Source: Pandoraea fibrosis (lineage in GTDB: Bacteria; Pseudomonadota; Gammaproteobacteria; Burkholderiales; Burkholderiaceae). Taken from it: 64,000 nucleotides of DNA. The notes beneath the pieces were generated by a model, which saw only the letters and a program-made list of their open reading frames with translations, was not told where the DNA came from and made no database searches. The stretch spans positions 4,154,001 to 4,218,000 of the forward strand of contig NZ_CP047385.1 of assembly GCF_000807775.2 (NCBI RefSeq), in the 5' to 3' direction. Shown piece after piece: positions 46,419 through 55,519 of this stretch. Numbering within the stretch: the first letter of the stretch is position 1; every line of letters starts with the position of its first letter. The position numbers and the translations under genes were made by a program.

Positions 46419-46727
46419 ACTGGCCCGTACGAGAGTAGCTTGTGCTGCTTTTGGTAATTTTTGCGAGAGCTTACCACCCGAAACGGCACATTTCCGGGAA
46501 ACTTGAGGATAATTCGCCGCCTTCGTGTGACAGTCTCATCGATACGCGAAGGCAACATCGCAGCACGCCACATGACGGCGCGTGTCAAACCCGTCGTAAA
46601 ATTGCGCATCCAACGCGCCACGATGGTGCGTACCGGCAGATGGTGTGCCGACGCACCGTGGAATTTTCCCGGCAGGGGCGACCCGCCGGAAACATCGTGA
46701 CCCGACCCGCCCGACCCGAATTCATTC
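46419..46727. other. 309-bp divergent region between the diguanylate cyclase gene and mutS
   Basis: No gene seen. A weak promoter candidate for mutS is ATGACG (46572-46577) with TAAAAT (46597-46602), spaced 19 bp, which would give a leader of about 120 nt. The bases before 46728 have no strong ribosome-binding site (GACCCGACCCGAATTCATTC), so mutS translation may be weak. Confidence 0.4.
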
Positions 46728-49439
46728 ATGACGAGCACCCAAGCCACTCCCACCCCCGCCGCTACCGCACCGATGACGCCGATGATGCAGCAGTACACGC
46801 GCATCAAGGCCGAGCATCCGAACATGCTCGTCTTCTACCGCATGGGCGACTTCTACGAGTTGTTCCACGACGACGCGGCCAAGGCTGCGCGCCTGCTTGA
46901 CCTCACGCTGACCGCGCGCGGTCAGTCCGGCGGTCAGCCGATCCGCATGGCCGGGGTTCCGCATCACGCTGTGGAGCAATATCTCGGCAAACTGGTCAAG
47001 CTCGGCGAATCGGTCGCCATCTGCGAACAGATCGGCGATCCTGCCACGTCGAAAGGCCCGGTGGAGCGCAAGGTCGTGCGCATCGTCACGCCCGGCACAC
47101 TGACCGACGCCGCCCTGCTCAGCGACAAGGTCGATCAGTATCTGCTGGCGGTGCAGATGCCTCATGCGCGGCGGGCCAGCGAGCGCATGGCCGGTCTGGC
47201 GTGGCTGTCGCTCGCGAGCGGCGAGCTGCGCCTCATGGAAGTGGCCGCAGACAAACTGTCGCGCGAACTCGAACGCATCCGTCCGGCCGAGACACTCGTG
47301 CCGGATAGCGCGCTCGACGACTTCAAGGACTTCTCTCTCGGCACCACGACCCGCGTGCCCGACTGGCATTTCGACACCGCCGCCGGCACACAGCGTCTGC
47401 GCGATCAGTTGGGCGTCGCCAGCCTGACCGCATTCGGCTGCGACGGACTGAACCCGGCGCTGGGGGCCGCAGGTGCGCTGTTGCAGTACGCCGCCGCCAC
47501 GCAGGGTCAGTCGCTGCGCCATGTGCAAAGTCTGAACGTGGAGCGGGAAGCCGCCTATATTGGTCTTGACGCCGCGACCCGGCGCAATCTGGAACTCACC
47601 GAGACACTGCGCGGCACCGAGTCGCCCACGCTGCTCTCGCTGCTCGACACCTGCGGTACCACGATGGGCAGCCGTCTGATGCGCCACTGGCTTCATCACC
47701 CGATGCGCGATCAACAGGTGCCGCAGTCGCGCCAGTTGGCGATCGCGACGCTGCTCGAAGGCCCCGGTACATGGCGCGCGCTGAACAGCGAATTGCGGCA
47801 TGTGGCGGACGTGGAGCGGATTACGGCACGTCTGGCGCTGCTCACGGCGCGCCCGCGCGATCTGTCGAGCCTGCGCGACGCCCTGCGTCGTCTTCCCGAA
47901 CTGCACACCACGCTGCGCGCCGTCGAGGCGAACTCGCCGCTGCTGGCCATGCTTCACGAAGATCTCGCCATTCCCGAGGCCGCGCTCGCGCTGCTCACGA
48001 GCGCCGTGGCGGAGGAACCCGCAGCAATGGTGCGCGACGGTGGCGTCATCGCCCGCGGTTACGACGCCGACCTCGACGAGTTGCGCGATATCTCGGAGAA
48101 CTGCGGTCAATTTCTCGTCGATCTGGAAACGCGCGAGCGGGCGCGCACCGGCATCAATAATTTGCGCGTCGAGTTCAACAAGGTGCACGGCTTCTATATC
48201 GAAGTCACGCGTGGCCAGACCGACAAAGTGCCCGACGACTATCGTCGTCGCCAGACGCTCAAGAATGCCGAGCGCTACATCACGCCGGAACTGAAGACGT
48301 TCGAAGACAAGGCACTGTCTGCGCAGGAGCGCTCGCTCGCACGGGAGAAGGTGTTGTACGACGCGCTGCTGCAAACGCTGTTGCCGCACATCACCGAATT
48401 CAAGCGCATTGCGCAGGCGCTCGCTCAACTGGATGTGCTCGCCGCCCTGGCCGAACGTGCCGAGACGCTGGGTTGGGTGAAGCCGGAGTTGGTGCAGGAG
48501 CGCGTGGTCGATATTCGCCAGGGCCGCCACCCGGTCGTCGAACAGCAGGTGGAACGCTTCATCGCCAACGATTGCTCACTGGGCGACGCGCGCCGCCTGC
48601 TGCTCATCACCGGCCCGAACATGGGCGGTAAGTCGACGTTCATGCGTCAGACCGCGCTGATCGCCCTGCTCGCCTATGTGGGCTGCTACGTGCCGGCCGA
48701 AGCCGTGCGTCTTGGCCCGCTCGATGCGATCTTCACCCGTATCGGCGCGTCGGACGACCTCGCCGGCGGCCGCTCGACGTTCATGGTCGAGATGACCGAA
48801 TCGGCAGCTATTCTGCATACGGCAACCGACCAGAGCCTCGTGCTGATGGACGAAATCGGACGTGGCACCTCAACGTTCGACGGCCTCGCCCTCGCCTGGG
48901 CGATCGCACGTCACCTGCTTGGCCACAATCGCTGCTACACGCTGTTCGCCACGCACTATTTCGAACTGACGCAACTCCCGGATGAATTTCCGCAATGCGC
49001 CAATGTGCATCTGTCGGCCGTGGAGCATGGCGAAGGCATTGTGTTCCTGCACGCGGTGCAGGACGGTCCCGCAAGTCAAAGCTATGGCTTGCAGGTCGCA
49101 CAACTCGCCGGCGTGCCGATGCCGGTCATTCGCGCGGCGCGAAAGCATCTGGCGTTGCTGGAACAACAAGCGCTCGATCCCGCCGCGCCGCAGCTCGACC
49201 TGTTCGCCACGCGAGCACCTGCCGACGACAGCCTCGACGACTTCGATGAAGACGCCGACAGCGCGACGTCGCAACAAGGTACGAACGGTACCGCGCATCA
49301 CGCCGCCGCGCTCGATCCGGCGGCAGAGGCCGCGCTGGCACGTCTCGCCCAAATCGATCCGGACGACCTGCGCCCCCGCGAGGCACTCGACCTGTTGTAT
49401 GAACTGCGGGGCCTGATGGACGGCCGCGCCAACGCCTGA
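46728..49439 (+). CDS. mutS: DNA mismatch repair protein MutS
   Basis: Recognises mismatches and, with MutL, starts repair. The 903-residue protein has the mismatch-reading Phe-x-Glu in GDFYELF (F42, E44), the connector, lever and clamp domains, and an ABC-type ATPase with Walker A GPNMGGKS (629-636), Walker [14 protein letters not shown] and the signature STFMVEMTE. The C-terminal 90 residues form the tail for tetramer or beta-clamp contact, ending [14 protein letters not shown]. The ATG at 46728 adds a short Thr/Ala/Pro-rich leader before MTPMMQQY; an internal start at MTPMM is possible. The next gene starts 13 nt after its stop. Confidence 0.97.
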   Translation: MTSTQATPTPAATAPMTPMMQQYTRIKAEHPNMLVFYRMGDFYELFHDDAAKAARLLDLTLTARGQSGGQPIRMAGVPHHAVEQYLGKLVKLGESVAICEQIGDPATSKGPVERKVVRIVTPGTLTDAALLSDKVDQYLLAVQMPHARRASERMAGLAWLSLASGELRLMEVAADKLSRELERIRPAETLVPDSALDDFKDFSLGTTTRVPDWHFDTAAGTQRLRDQLGVASLTAFGCDGLNPALGAAGALLQYAAATQGQSLRHVQSLNVEREAAYIGLDAATRRNLELTETLRGTESPTLLSLLDTCGTTMGSRLMRHWLHHPMRDQQVPQSRQLAIATLLEGPGTWRALNSELRHVADVERITARLALLTARPRDLSSLRDALRRLPELHTTLRAVEANSPLLAMLHEDLAIPEAALALLTSAVAEEPAAMVRDGGVIARGYDADLDELRDISENCGQFLVDLETRERARTGINNLRVEFNKVHGFYIEVTRGQTDKVPDDYRRRQTLKNAERYITPELKTFEDKALSAQERSLAREKVLYDALLQTLLPHITEFKRIAQALAQLDVLAALAERAETLGWVKPELVQERVVDIRQGRHPVVEQQVERFIANDCSLGDARRLLLITGPNMGGKSTFMRQTALIALLAYVGCYVPAEAVRLGPLDAIFTRIGASDDLAGGRSTFMVEMTESAAILHTATDQSLVLMDEIGRGTSTFDGLALAWAIARHLLGHNRCYTLFATHYFELTQLPDEFPQCANVHLSAVEHGEGIVFLHAVQDGPASQSYGLQVAQLAGVPMPVIRAARKHLALLEQQALDPAAPQLDLFATRAPADDSLDDFDEDADSATSQQGTNGTAHHAAALDPAAEAALARLAQIDPDDLRPREALDLLYELRGLMDGRANA

Positions 49440-49452
49440 GCGCCCATCGCCC

Positions 49453-50832
49453 ATGTCGAGCCTGCGTCGCCCGCGCGCCTCTCGCCACCCCGGCACCGGC
49501 CTGCTGGCCGCGTGCCTCGTGGCGCTCGCGCTAGCCACAGGTTCGGCACTCACGGCAGCGGCACAGGGCAACGCAAAGCCCACCGCGAAGGCTGCGGCAA
49601 AGACCGCGGCAAAAGGCCCGGCCAAGCCGCCCCCATTCGATTTTGCGGTGCTCGGCAACACGCCGTTCGGCAATAGCGAAGTCCCGTTGGCGCGCAGTGT
49701 GCTGGCCAATATCGGCGACACGCAAGCCGCCTTCGTCGTTCACGCGGGCAATCTGAAAGACGTCTCGGAGTCGTGCCGCGACGAACTCGTCACGCAACGT
49801 CTGAACCTGCTCGCGAGTTCGCCCAAGCCTTTGATCTATGTGCCCGGCGCCAACGACTGGGCCGATTGCCAGCGCGCCAGCGAGGGAAACTACAACCCCG
49901 TGGAGCGCCTCGACTTTCTCCGCGATCACGCCTTCGACGACGACGCGCTGCTTGGCCCGGGGCCCGTCGGTTTCGCGCAGTTCGATCTCACGCGTCAAAG
50001 CGAGATGGCGCGCTTTCGTCAATACCGCGAGAACGTGCGATGGTTCTATCAAGGCGTGGTATTCGTCGGCCTGAATCTTCCCGGCAACAACAACAATTAC
50101 CGCTCGGCCGGCGGGCGCAATGGCGAATACGAAGATCGTGTGATTGCAACGCGCGTGTGGTTACAACATGCGCTCGTCTACGCGCAGCAAAAGGACGCGA
50201 TCGGCATGGTCATCATCGCGCAGGCCGACCCCGAGTTCGAACCGGCGCGCAGCGGCGGCCTCGGCGGCATCTTCTCGGAACGCGCCGGACGACGTGGCGT
50301 GGACGGCTACAAGGATTTCCGGACGCAGTTGCAACGACTCGCCAACCGCTTCAAGGGGGCGATCCTGCTGATCGACAGCGGCAAGACAATGCGCCACACG
50401 CAACCGCTGCGCGATGCGCATGGCGCGACCATCAAGACGTTTACGCAACTGAGCAGTTACGGCTCGCCGACGGCAAACCGTTGGGTACGCGTGCGCGTCG
50501 ATCCGCGAACGCCGCAACTGTTCCGTTTCGAGAGCGTGGTGTTACCCGCGAATAGCGCGGCGGCACCCAATGCTCAACGCAGCAATGGCGCAGCGCCTTC
50601 CATGGCCGTCACGCCGAATCCCGAGCCAGGCAGATCGCCTGTCGGTAGCGCATCCGCGGCAGGTGCGGCGCCCTACGCCGCGCCGTACTCCGCGCTGTAC
50701 CCCGCTTCCAGCCTGGGCACAGGCGCCGGCGCGGCCAATTCAGTCAGTTCGGACCCCAATCAGGGCGTCATGCCCATCGGGCCCGCACTCCCGGCCAACG
50801 CCACGGCACACCCGTTTGCGCACAGTCGCTGA
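49453..50832 (+). CDS. secreted metallophosphoesterase-like protein with degenerate metal site
   Basis: A 459-residue exported protein. The signal region (about 1-38) is followed by an Ala/Lys linker and a calcineurin-like phosphoesterase domain (about 62-370). The overall pattern of the family is clear, but each metal-binding motif I can align has lost its key Asp: the first reads VLGNTPF where Asp is usual, the second HAGNLKD where Gly-Asp is usual, and the third PGANDW where Gly-Asp-Asn-Glu-like residues are usual. It may bind ligands without catalysis or use a changed metal site. The C-terminal 85 residues are a Pro/Ala/Ser-rich low-complexity tail. It is translated right after mutS (13 nt). 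Confidence 0.75.
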   Translation: MSSLRRPRASRHPGTGLLAACLVALALATGSALTAAAQGNAKPTAKAAAKTAAKGPAKPPPFDFAVLGNTPFGNSEVPLARSVLANIGDTQAAFVVHAGNLKDVSESCRDELVTQRLNLLASSPKPLIYVPGANDWADCQRASEGNYNPVERLDFLRDHAFDDDALLGPGPVGFAQFDLTRQSEMARFRQYRENVRWFYQGVVFVGLNLPGNNNNYRSAGGRNGEYEDRVIATRVWLQHALVYAQQKDAIGMVIIAQADPEFEPARSGGLGGIFSERAGRRGVDGYKDFRTQLQRLANRFKGAILLIDSGKTMRHTQPLRDAHGATIKTFTQLSSYGSPTANRWVRVRVDPRTPQLFRFESVVLPANSAAAPNAQRSNGAAPSMAVTPNPEPGRSPVGSASAAGAAPYAAPYSALYPASSLGTGAGAANSVSSDPNQGVMPIGPALPANATAHPFAHSR

Positions 50833-50969
50833 GTCGGCGGCCCAAATGCAAACGCCGAGCCCGACGCATCGCGTTATGCAATGCGCCGGACCCGGCGAAT
50901 GTCCTGCTACGACCTCCGTGCTTCGTGCGTCACCCGCCGCCCGCAAGGCGGCAGCGCGACGTCGAAAAC

Positions 50970-51497
50970 TCAGTGCAGCGTGGGAGTGTCGTCTTCGTCT
51001 TCGTCGACAACCTCGAGACCCGACGCGCCGTGGGCGTGCTGGTGCTCGATCTCTTCTTCCGTTGCCTGACGCACGTCGGTCACCTTCAGCTCAAAACGCA
51101 GGGCCATGCCGGCGAGCGGATGATTGCCGTCGAGCACGACCTTGTCGTCGGCAACGTCCGTCACCGTATAGATCAGCGTGTCGGATTCGTCGTCGCCATC
51201 TTCCGGCGTGCCTTCGAACTGCATGCCGACTTCGAGCGGTTCCGGGAAACGGCCACGCTCTTCGATCTTGATCAGTTCGGAATCGTAGTCGCCGAAGGCG
51301 TCACCCGGTTCCAGTTGCAGTTGCGTTTCGTAGCCGACGTCCTGACCATCGAGCGCTTCCTCGATCTTGGGGAACGTGCCATCATAGCCGCCGTGCAGAT
51401 AAACCATCGGCTCGGCACCGCTTTCTTCGATCAGGTTGCCCTGAGCGTCCGACAACTTGTAAGTCACCGAGACGACGGTATTCTTTTCGATCTTCAT
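50970..51497 (-). CDS. slyD: FKBP-type peptidyl-prolyl isomerase SlyD
   Basis: A cytoplasmic prolyl isomerase and chaperone, 175 residues. The FKBP part is split by the insert-in-flap domain: MKIEKNTVVSVTYKLSD opens, PMVYLHGGYDG has the active-site aromatic region, and the flap spans LQLEPGDAFGDYDSELI to YTVTDV. The C-terminal tail is acidic with a short HQHAH, much poorer in His and Cys than the nickel-binding tail of E. coli SlyD, so a nickel role is doubtful. The start is ATG 51497 (GGAGAG before it). It is convergent with the phosphoesterase-like gene. Confidence 0.95.
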   Translation of the reverse strand: MKIEKNTVVSVTYKLSDAQGNLIEESGAEPMVYLHGGYDGTFPKIEEALDGQDVGYETQLQLEPGDAFGDYDSELIKIEERGRFPEPLEVGMQFEGTPEDGDDESDTLIYTVTDVADDKVVLDGNHPLAGMALRFELKVTDVRQATEEEIEHQHAHGASGLEVVDEDEDDTPTLH

Positions 51498-51714
51498 CAA
51501 ACTCTCCGGAAAACAGCCCGCATTATACGCGCAGCCGTATGACAGCGACCCGGCAACGACCTGAAGCGACATCCGGGACCCCAAACGTGCACCTCGCACG
51601 TGTTGAATCCCGCGCGAATTGCCGCACCTCGCACTCGCTTGCCGCAGACCGCCATGGGATGACCGGAGACGCTGCCGTCACCCCTGCCGTCACTTTTAAC
51701 GCATCGAACTCCGC

Positions 51715-52935
51715 ATGACGACATCCCGCCCCACATTGCCCTTGCTCGGCGGCCTTGCCCCCGAGGCTTTCATGAAGCGCTACTGGCACAAGCGCCCATT
51801 GCTCATCCGGCAAGCGATTCCCGGCTTCACCGCACCGCTCTCGCGCGACGCCCTGTTCGCCCTGGCCGCGCAAGACGACGTTGAATCGCGACTCATCAGC
51901 CACGCACGCAAACGCTGGCAACTCGATCATGGCCCCTTCGATGCCGACGATCTGCCGCCGCTGACACGCAAGCAGTGGACGCTTCTCGTGCAGGGCGTGA
52001 ACCTGCACGCACCGGCCGTGGATGCGCTCATGCAGCAGTTTCGCTTCATTCCCGACGCGCGTCTCGATGATGTCATGATCAGCTACGCGACCGACGGCGG
52101 CGGTGTCGGTCCGCACCTCGACTCTTACGACGTCTTTCTGCTGCAAGCCCATGGCAAGCGACGCTGGCGCATTGGACCGCAACGAGACACCACCTGGCTT
52201 GAGGATGTGCCGCTGCGCATCCTCAAGCACTTCGATGCGGAGGAGGAATGGGTGCTCGAGCCGGGCGACATGCTGTACTTGCCGCCGGGTTATGCACACG
52301 ACGGCGTTGCCGAGGGTGAGTGCATGACGTACTCGATCGGTTTTCGCGCGCCGCTCGAGCAGGAGATGCTGCAAAACTTCCTGTACTACCTTGCCGAGAA
52401 CGCACCGGAACTGTCGTTCGCGCGCCATTTCGCTGGCCGATACGCCGATCCGAAGCAACCTGCCGTCAAACATCCGGCCGCGCTGCCCGACGCCATGGTC
52501 GACACGCTCGTCGCACAACTCGAGAAGGTGCGTTGGGGACAAAAAGAGGTGGGGGATTTCCTTGGCCGCTGGTTGAGCGAACCGAAGTCGCATGTGTTCT
52601 TCGACCCGCCGGAAACGCCGCTTTCGGAGGTACGTTTCGTGCGCGAAGCCTCGTTACGCGGTCTGTCGCTCTCGCCCAAGACGCAATTGTTGTATCGACG
52701 CAACCAATACTACGTGAACGGTGAGCCGCTCGAAGTGCCCGTCAGTGCGCGATCGACGTTGCGGCGCCTTGCCGACAGCCGTCGGTTGAATGCAGAGGAA
52801 TGTGCGAATTTCGAGCAAAATAGCCAAGAAATCGTCGAAATTCTGTACGATTGGTATGCTTCGGGATGGCTGCAACTCGAACCAGACTCGAAGACCGTGC
52901 GAAAGTTGCGCGCCGTAAGGAAAAAAGCGGGGTAA
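51715..52935 (+). CDS. roxA: JmjC-type ribosomal protein uL16 arginine hydroxylase (RoxA/YcfD-like)
   Basis: A 2-oxoglutarate and Fe(II)-dependent oxygenase of 406 residues. E. coli YcfD hydroxylates an arginine of ribosomal protein uL16. The iron triad is H134 and D136 in GPHLDSYDVFLLQ and H195 in PPGYAHDG, and KRRWRIGP follows in the barrel. The C-terminal winged-helix domain (about 310-400) has the usual arrangement. The WHKRPLLIRQA segment near the N-terminus is typical of the family. Starts at ATG 51715. Followed by the promoter of a small lipoprotein gene. Confidence 0.93.
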   Translation: MTTSRPTLPLLGGLAPEAFMKRYWHKRPLLIRQAIPGFTAPLSRDALFALAAQDDVESRLISHARKRWQLDHGPFDADDLPPLTRKQWTLLVQGVNLHAPAVDALMQQFRFIPDARLDDVMISYATDGGGVGPHLDSYDVFLLQAHGKRRWRIGPQRDTTWLEDVPLRILKHFDAEEEWVLEPGDMLYLPPGYAHDGVAEGECMTYSIGFRAPLEQEMLQNFLYYLAENAPELSFARHFAGRYADPKQPAVKHPAALPDAMVDTLVAQLEKVRWGQKEVGDFLGRWLSEPKSHVFFDPPETPLSEVRFVREASLRGLSLSPKTQLLYRRNQYYVNGEPLEVPVSARSTLRRLADSRRLNAEECANFEQNSQEIVEILYDWYASGWLQLEPDSKTVRKLRAVRKKAG

Positions 52936-52950
52936 ATGCGCGAGATTGAC

Positions 52951-52979
52951 GTGACGCGTTGGGGAAAACCCAATATAAT
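52951..52979 (+). promoter_or_regulatory. strong sigma-70 promoter of the small lipoprotein gene
   Basis: A perfect -10 TATAAT (52974-52979) stands 17 bp after GTGACG (52951-52956, four of six consensus bases for -35). An alternative -35 TTGACG at 52946 is 22 bp away. Transcription would begin near 52986, leaving a 5' leader of about 130 nt. Confidence 0.75.
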
Positions 52980-53114
52980 TTCTCGCCAAGCAGCTTGCAT
53001 GACCAAGGGTAATCCTCAATTGCCAATGTCTCGCAATCGGCTTTGCGCTGGCAAGAGCGTATTACCGTAACTAATTATTCATTCGCTTGTCTTCTACCAT
53101 AAAAGGACGTGATC

Positions 53115-53375
53115 ATGAAGAAGTCTCTCCTCGTCGCTTCGTTGTTGGCTGCTATGGCTCTGACCGCCTGCGGCAAGAAGGAAGAAGCCGCTGCTCCGGC
53201 CGCTGACGCTGCCGCTTCGGCTGCTACGGCTGCTTCGGACGCTGCTTCGGCTGCTGGCGCTGCTGCTGACTCGGCTGCTTCGGCTGCTGGTGCTGCTGCT
53301 GACACGGCCGCTTCGGCTGCTGGTGCTGCTGCTGACGCCGTGGCTTCGGCTGTTGACGCTGCTGCCAGCAAGTAA
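53115..53375 (+). CDS. small alanine-rich lipoprotein with C-terminal lysine
   Basis: An 86-residue lipoprotein. The signal peptide MKKSLLVASLLAAMALTAC ends in the lipobox LTAC with the lipidated Cys at 19; residue 20 is Gly, so sorting to the outer membrane is expected. The mature 68 residues are mostly Ala, with regular Ser, Gly and Asp, and include three tandem 11-residue repeats (44-76) coded by 33-bp repeats. The protein ends AAASK. Size, all-alpha Ala-rich sequence and terminal Lys recall Braun's Lpp, which is linked to peptidoglycan through its last Lys. Codons for Ala are mostly GCT, unlike the GCC/GCG of neighbours, suggesting high expression. The start is 53115; a GTG two codons earlier is unlikely. 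Strong promoter and terminator flank it. Function inferred, not known. Confidence 0.85.
   Translation: MKKSLLVASLLAAMALTACGKKEEAAAPAADAAASAATAASDAASAAGAAADSAASAAGAAADTAASAAGAAADAVASAVDAAASK
53244..53342 (+). repeat. three tandem 33-bp repeats inside the lipoprotein gene
   Basis: Each unit codes for Ala-Ser-Ala-Ala-Gly-Ala-Ala-Ala-Asp plus two variable residues (Ser-Ala, Thr-Ala, Ala-Val). The DNA copies differ at only a few positions, so recent duplication or slippage is likely and the copy number may vary between strains. Confidence 0.85.
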
Positions 53376-53408
53376 GCTCTCACTGCCGCAAGGCAGTTGA
53401 GCAAAAAA

Positions 53409-53428
53409 AGCCGGTCTTTCGACCGGCT
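53409..53428. terminator. intrinsic terminator between convergent genes
   Basis: AGCCGGTC (53409-53416) and GACCGGCT (53421-53428) form an 8-bp stem with a TTTC loop, flanked by AAAAAA before and TTTTTTG after. It ends the lipoprotein transcript and can also act on the opposite strand. Confidence 0.92.
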
Positions 53429-53526
53429 TTTTTGTTGTCTCGACTTTTGTTGTCCCTACGCTGCGCAAGCTGCGCGTTCGCGTGGAACGCCCGCGCATTC
53501 GCCCCGCCTCGCGCCGACCACTGACA

Positions 53527-54318
53527 TCAGCACGTCAGCCAGTCAAAGCCCCCTGCCTGCGTCGCCACGAGGATCTCGGTTGCCTCGGCACCGATGACGG
53601 CGGACATGGCCGCCATCGCCAGTTCGGGCGTGTTGTTCTGCTCGCTCAAATGCGCGCATATCACGCGCTGCAACTTCGCCCGGTCGATCGCGCCCAATAT
53701 CTCTGCCGCCGCCTCGTTTGCCAAATGACCATACGTGCCGCCGATGCGCGCCTTGAGCGACGGCGGGTACTTGCTGTTGGCCAACATCGCGCGGTCGTGA
53801 TTGCACTCGAGCACCAGGGCATCGCAGCCGCCCAGTGTCGCGATCAGATGAGCCGTCGGGCACCCGGCATCCGTAAGCACCCCCAAGCGGCGTGCGCCGT
53901 CGGAAAACACGAACTGGAGCGGTTCACGTGCGTCGTGAGGCACGGTGTACGGATGAAGCTCGATATCCCCTACAGCCAGCCGCTCGTCGGAACGGCACCA
54001 GCGCACGAGCGCATCGTCTTCGCCACGCTTGAGCGTCGCATGGACTTTGACGGCCTGCCCCGTTCCCCAGCTCATGATGAGAGGAATCCGGTACTTGCGC
54101 GTGAGGGAAAGGGCACTGCCGATGTGGTCGGCATGCTCGTGCGTGATGACGATGGCGTCGAGTGACGCCACGTCGATCGAGCGCGCCGTCAAGCGCCGCT
54201 CGACCTCTCGCATCGAGAAACCGCAATCGAGGAGAATACGTGTCGTGGAGGCGCCTTCCGACGCCTCCACCAGCAGGGCATTACCTTCGCTGCCACTGCC
54301 TAAACTAGCGAACCGCAC
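53527..54318 (-). CDS. metallo-beta-lactamase-fold hydrolase, YycJ/WalJ-like
   Basis: A 263-residue MBL-fold protein. The dinuclear metal site is THEHADHIG (H60, H62, D64, H65), with later ligands His in YTVPHDA, Asp in VLTDAG and His in VICAHLSE. The N-terminus RFASLGSGSEGNALLVE is typical of the YycJ/WalJ group, which are putative DNA or RNA phosphodiesterases. It starts at GTG 54318 with AAGGCGG before it, only 8 nt after the bamC stop. The dapA-bamC-MBL order is common in beta-proteobacteria. Confidence 0.92.
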   Translation of the reverse strand: MRFASLGSGSEGNALLVEASEGASTTRILLDCGFSMREVERRLTARSIDVASLDAIVITHEHADHIGSALSLTRKYRIPLIMSWGTGQAVKVHATLKRGEDDALVRWCRSDERLAVGDIELHPYTVPHDAREPLQFVFSDGARRLGVLTDAGCPTAHLIATLGGCDALVLECNHDRAMLANSKYPPSLKARIGGTYGHLANEAAAEILGAIDRAKLQRVICAHLSEQNNTPELAMAAMSAVIGAEATEILVATQAGGFDWLTC

Positions 54319-54326
54319 ACCCCGCC

Positions 54327-55469
54327 TTAACGGAGCTGGTTGCCGATCACACTAATGATCGTCTGCGCGATCTGCGAGTTGTCGACGTTACCCTTGTCGT
54401 CGAGCACTTGCACGCGCGTCTGGCTGTCGCCACGACCTTGAACGTTCACGCTGTACTTCTTGGCCTTCTTGCTGTCCTGCACTTCCTTCGCATGGAACAG
54501 GCTGTAGAAGAAGCCATTGTCCTTGGCAAGCGTTGCCGGATCGACATAGCTCACGAAGTACAGACCCTTCGCGCGGTCACGATCGTCCACGGTGAAGTTA
54601 CCGCGATCGAGCGCTACGCCCACGCGACGCCATGCACGATCGAACGGCTCGTTGATGTCGAGATAGGCTGCGTCGGCCGTCTTCACGACCTGGCTCGTCG
54701 GCACACCCGACTTGGCCCCTTCGACCTGCGCCTGTGCCTGCTCGGTTTGCACGCCGAAACGCTGCATCAGCTTGGTCAGGAAGATGGCCTCGAGACCCGG
54801 ATCGTTCGGCGCCGGCTCCCATTTGGTCGTGTCCTTCTGGGAGTTCGTGAACACTTCCACCATGCGACGGTGCGTAATGTAAATGTCCGTGCCGCCGTTC
54901 GGATCACGTTCCACGCGGGTACGGAAACGGTCGCGTTCGCCAGTCGAATACAGACCGTCCATCACTTTGCCGAGCAGATCGCGGATGATGTCCTGATTCA
55001 GCTTTGCGCGGTTCTCTGCCCAATCGGTTTCCATCACGCCCGTGTCCGGCGAATCGATCGTGAGCACGAAACCGTTCTCTTGCCAGAATTCGCGCAGCGT
55101 CGGCCACAGATCGCCCGGGGCCTTCTGAATCACGAGCCAGCGTTCGTTGCCATCGCGCACGACCTTCATGCCCGGCACGGCCGGCAGCACGGTGTCCGTC
55201 GGATTCGTTGCCACGACCTTCTGCTGGGTCTCGTAGGTCGACAGCGTGGCGGTACCGGCCGGCGTCACGTACTTGCGGTCAGCGGCCTGAACATTCGTCA
55301 GATCCGGCGGAACGTCGAGCGAGGGGCCGGTCTTCGAGCTTTTATAGTCCACCTTATCTGAGGACAAAGCGCTCGAGAGGGAGCTGCATCCGGCGACGAG
55401 GGCCAACGAGGCAATAGCGGCCCATGCCAGCACGGGACGAGCTACGGAATTACTGACGATTCGTTTCAT
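54327..55469 (-). CDS. bamC: outer membrane assembly lipoprotein BamC
   Basis: A lipoprotein of the BAM complex that folds beta-barrels into the outer membrane. The 380-residue product has the signal MKRIVSNSVARPVLAWAAI..., the lipobox LVAGC (Cys near 28), an unstructured N-terminal part with DVPPDLTNVQ (the BamD-binding stretch), and two helix-grip domains. The second contains LDINEPFDRAWRRVGVALD and RDRAKGLYFVSYVD. The start is ATG 55469; a long open frame upstream overlaps dapA and is not real. Lies 50 nt after dapA. Confidence 0.94.
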   Translation of the reverse strand: MKRIVSNSVARPVLAWAAIASLALVAGCSSLSSALSSDKVDYKSSKTGPSLDVPPDLTNVQAADRKYVTPAGTATLSTYETQQKVVATNPTDTVLPAVPGMKVVRDGNERWLVIQKAPGDLWPTLREFWQENGFVLTIDSPDTGVMETDWAENRAKLNQDIIRDLLGKVMDGLYSTGERDRFRTRVERDPNGGTDIYITHRRMVEVFTNSQKDTTKWEPAPNDPGLEAIFLTKLMQRFGVQTEQAQAQVEGAKSGVPTSQVVKTADAAYLDINEPFDRAWRRVGVALDRGNFTVDDRDRAKGLYFVSYVDPATLAKDNGFFYSLFHAKEVQDSKKAKKYSVNVQGRGDSQTRVQVLDDKGNVDNSQIAQTIISVIGNQLR

Positions 55470-55519
55470 GAGTCGCAAAAAAAGGGTGGGCAATCGAACC
55501 CGGGTGCTTGAACGACAGC

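Noticed and set aside
46722..48530. 602-codon minus-strand frame opposite mutS
   Set aside because: Antisense of MutS with no recognisable protein features.
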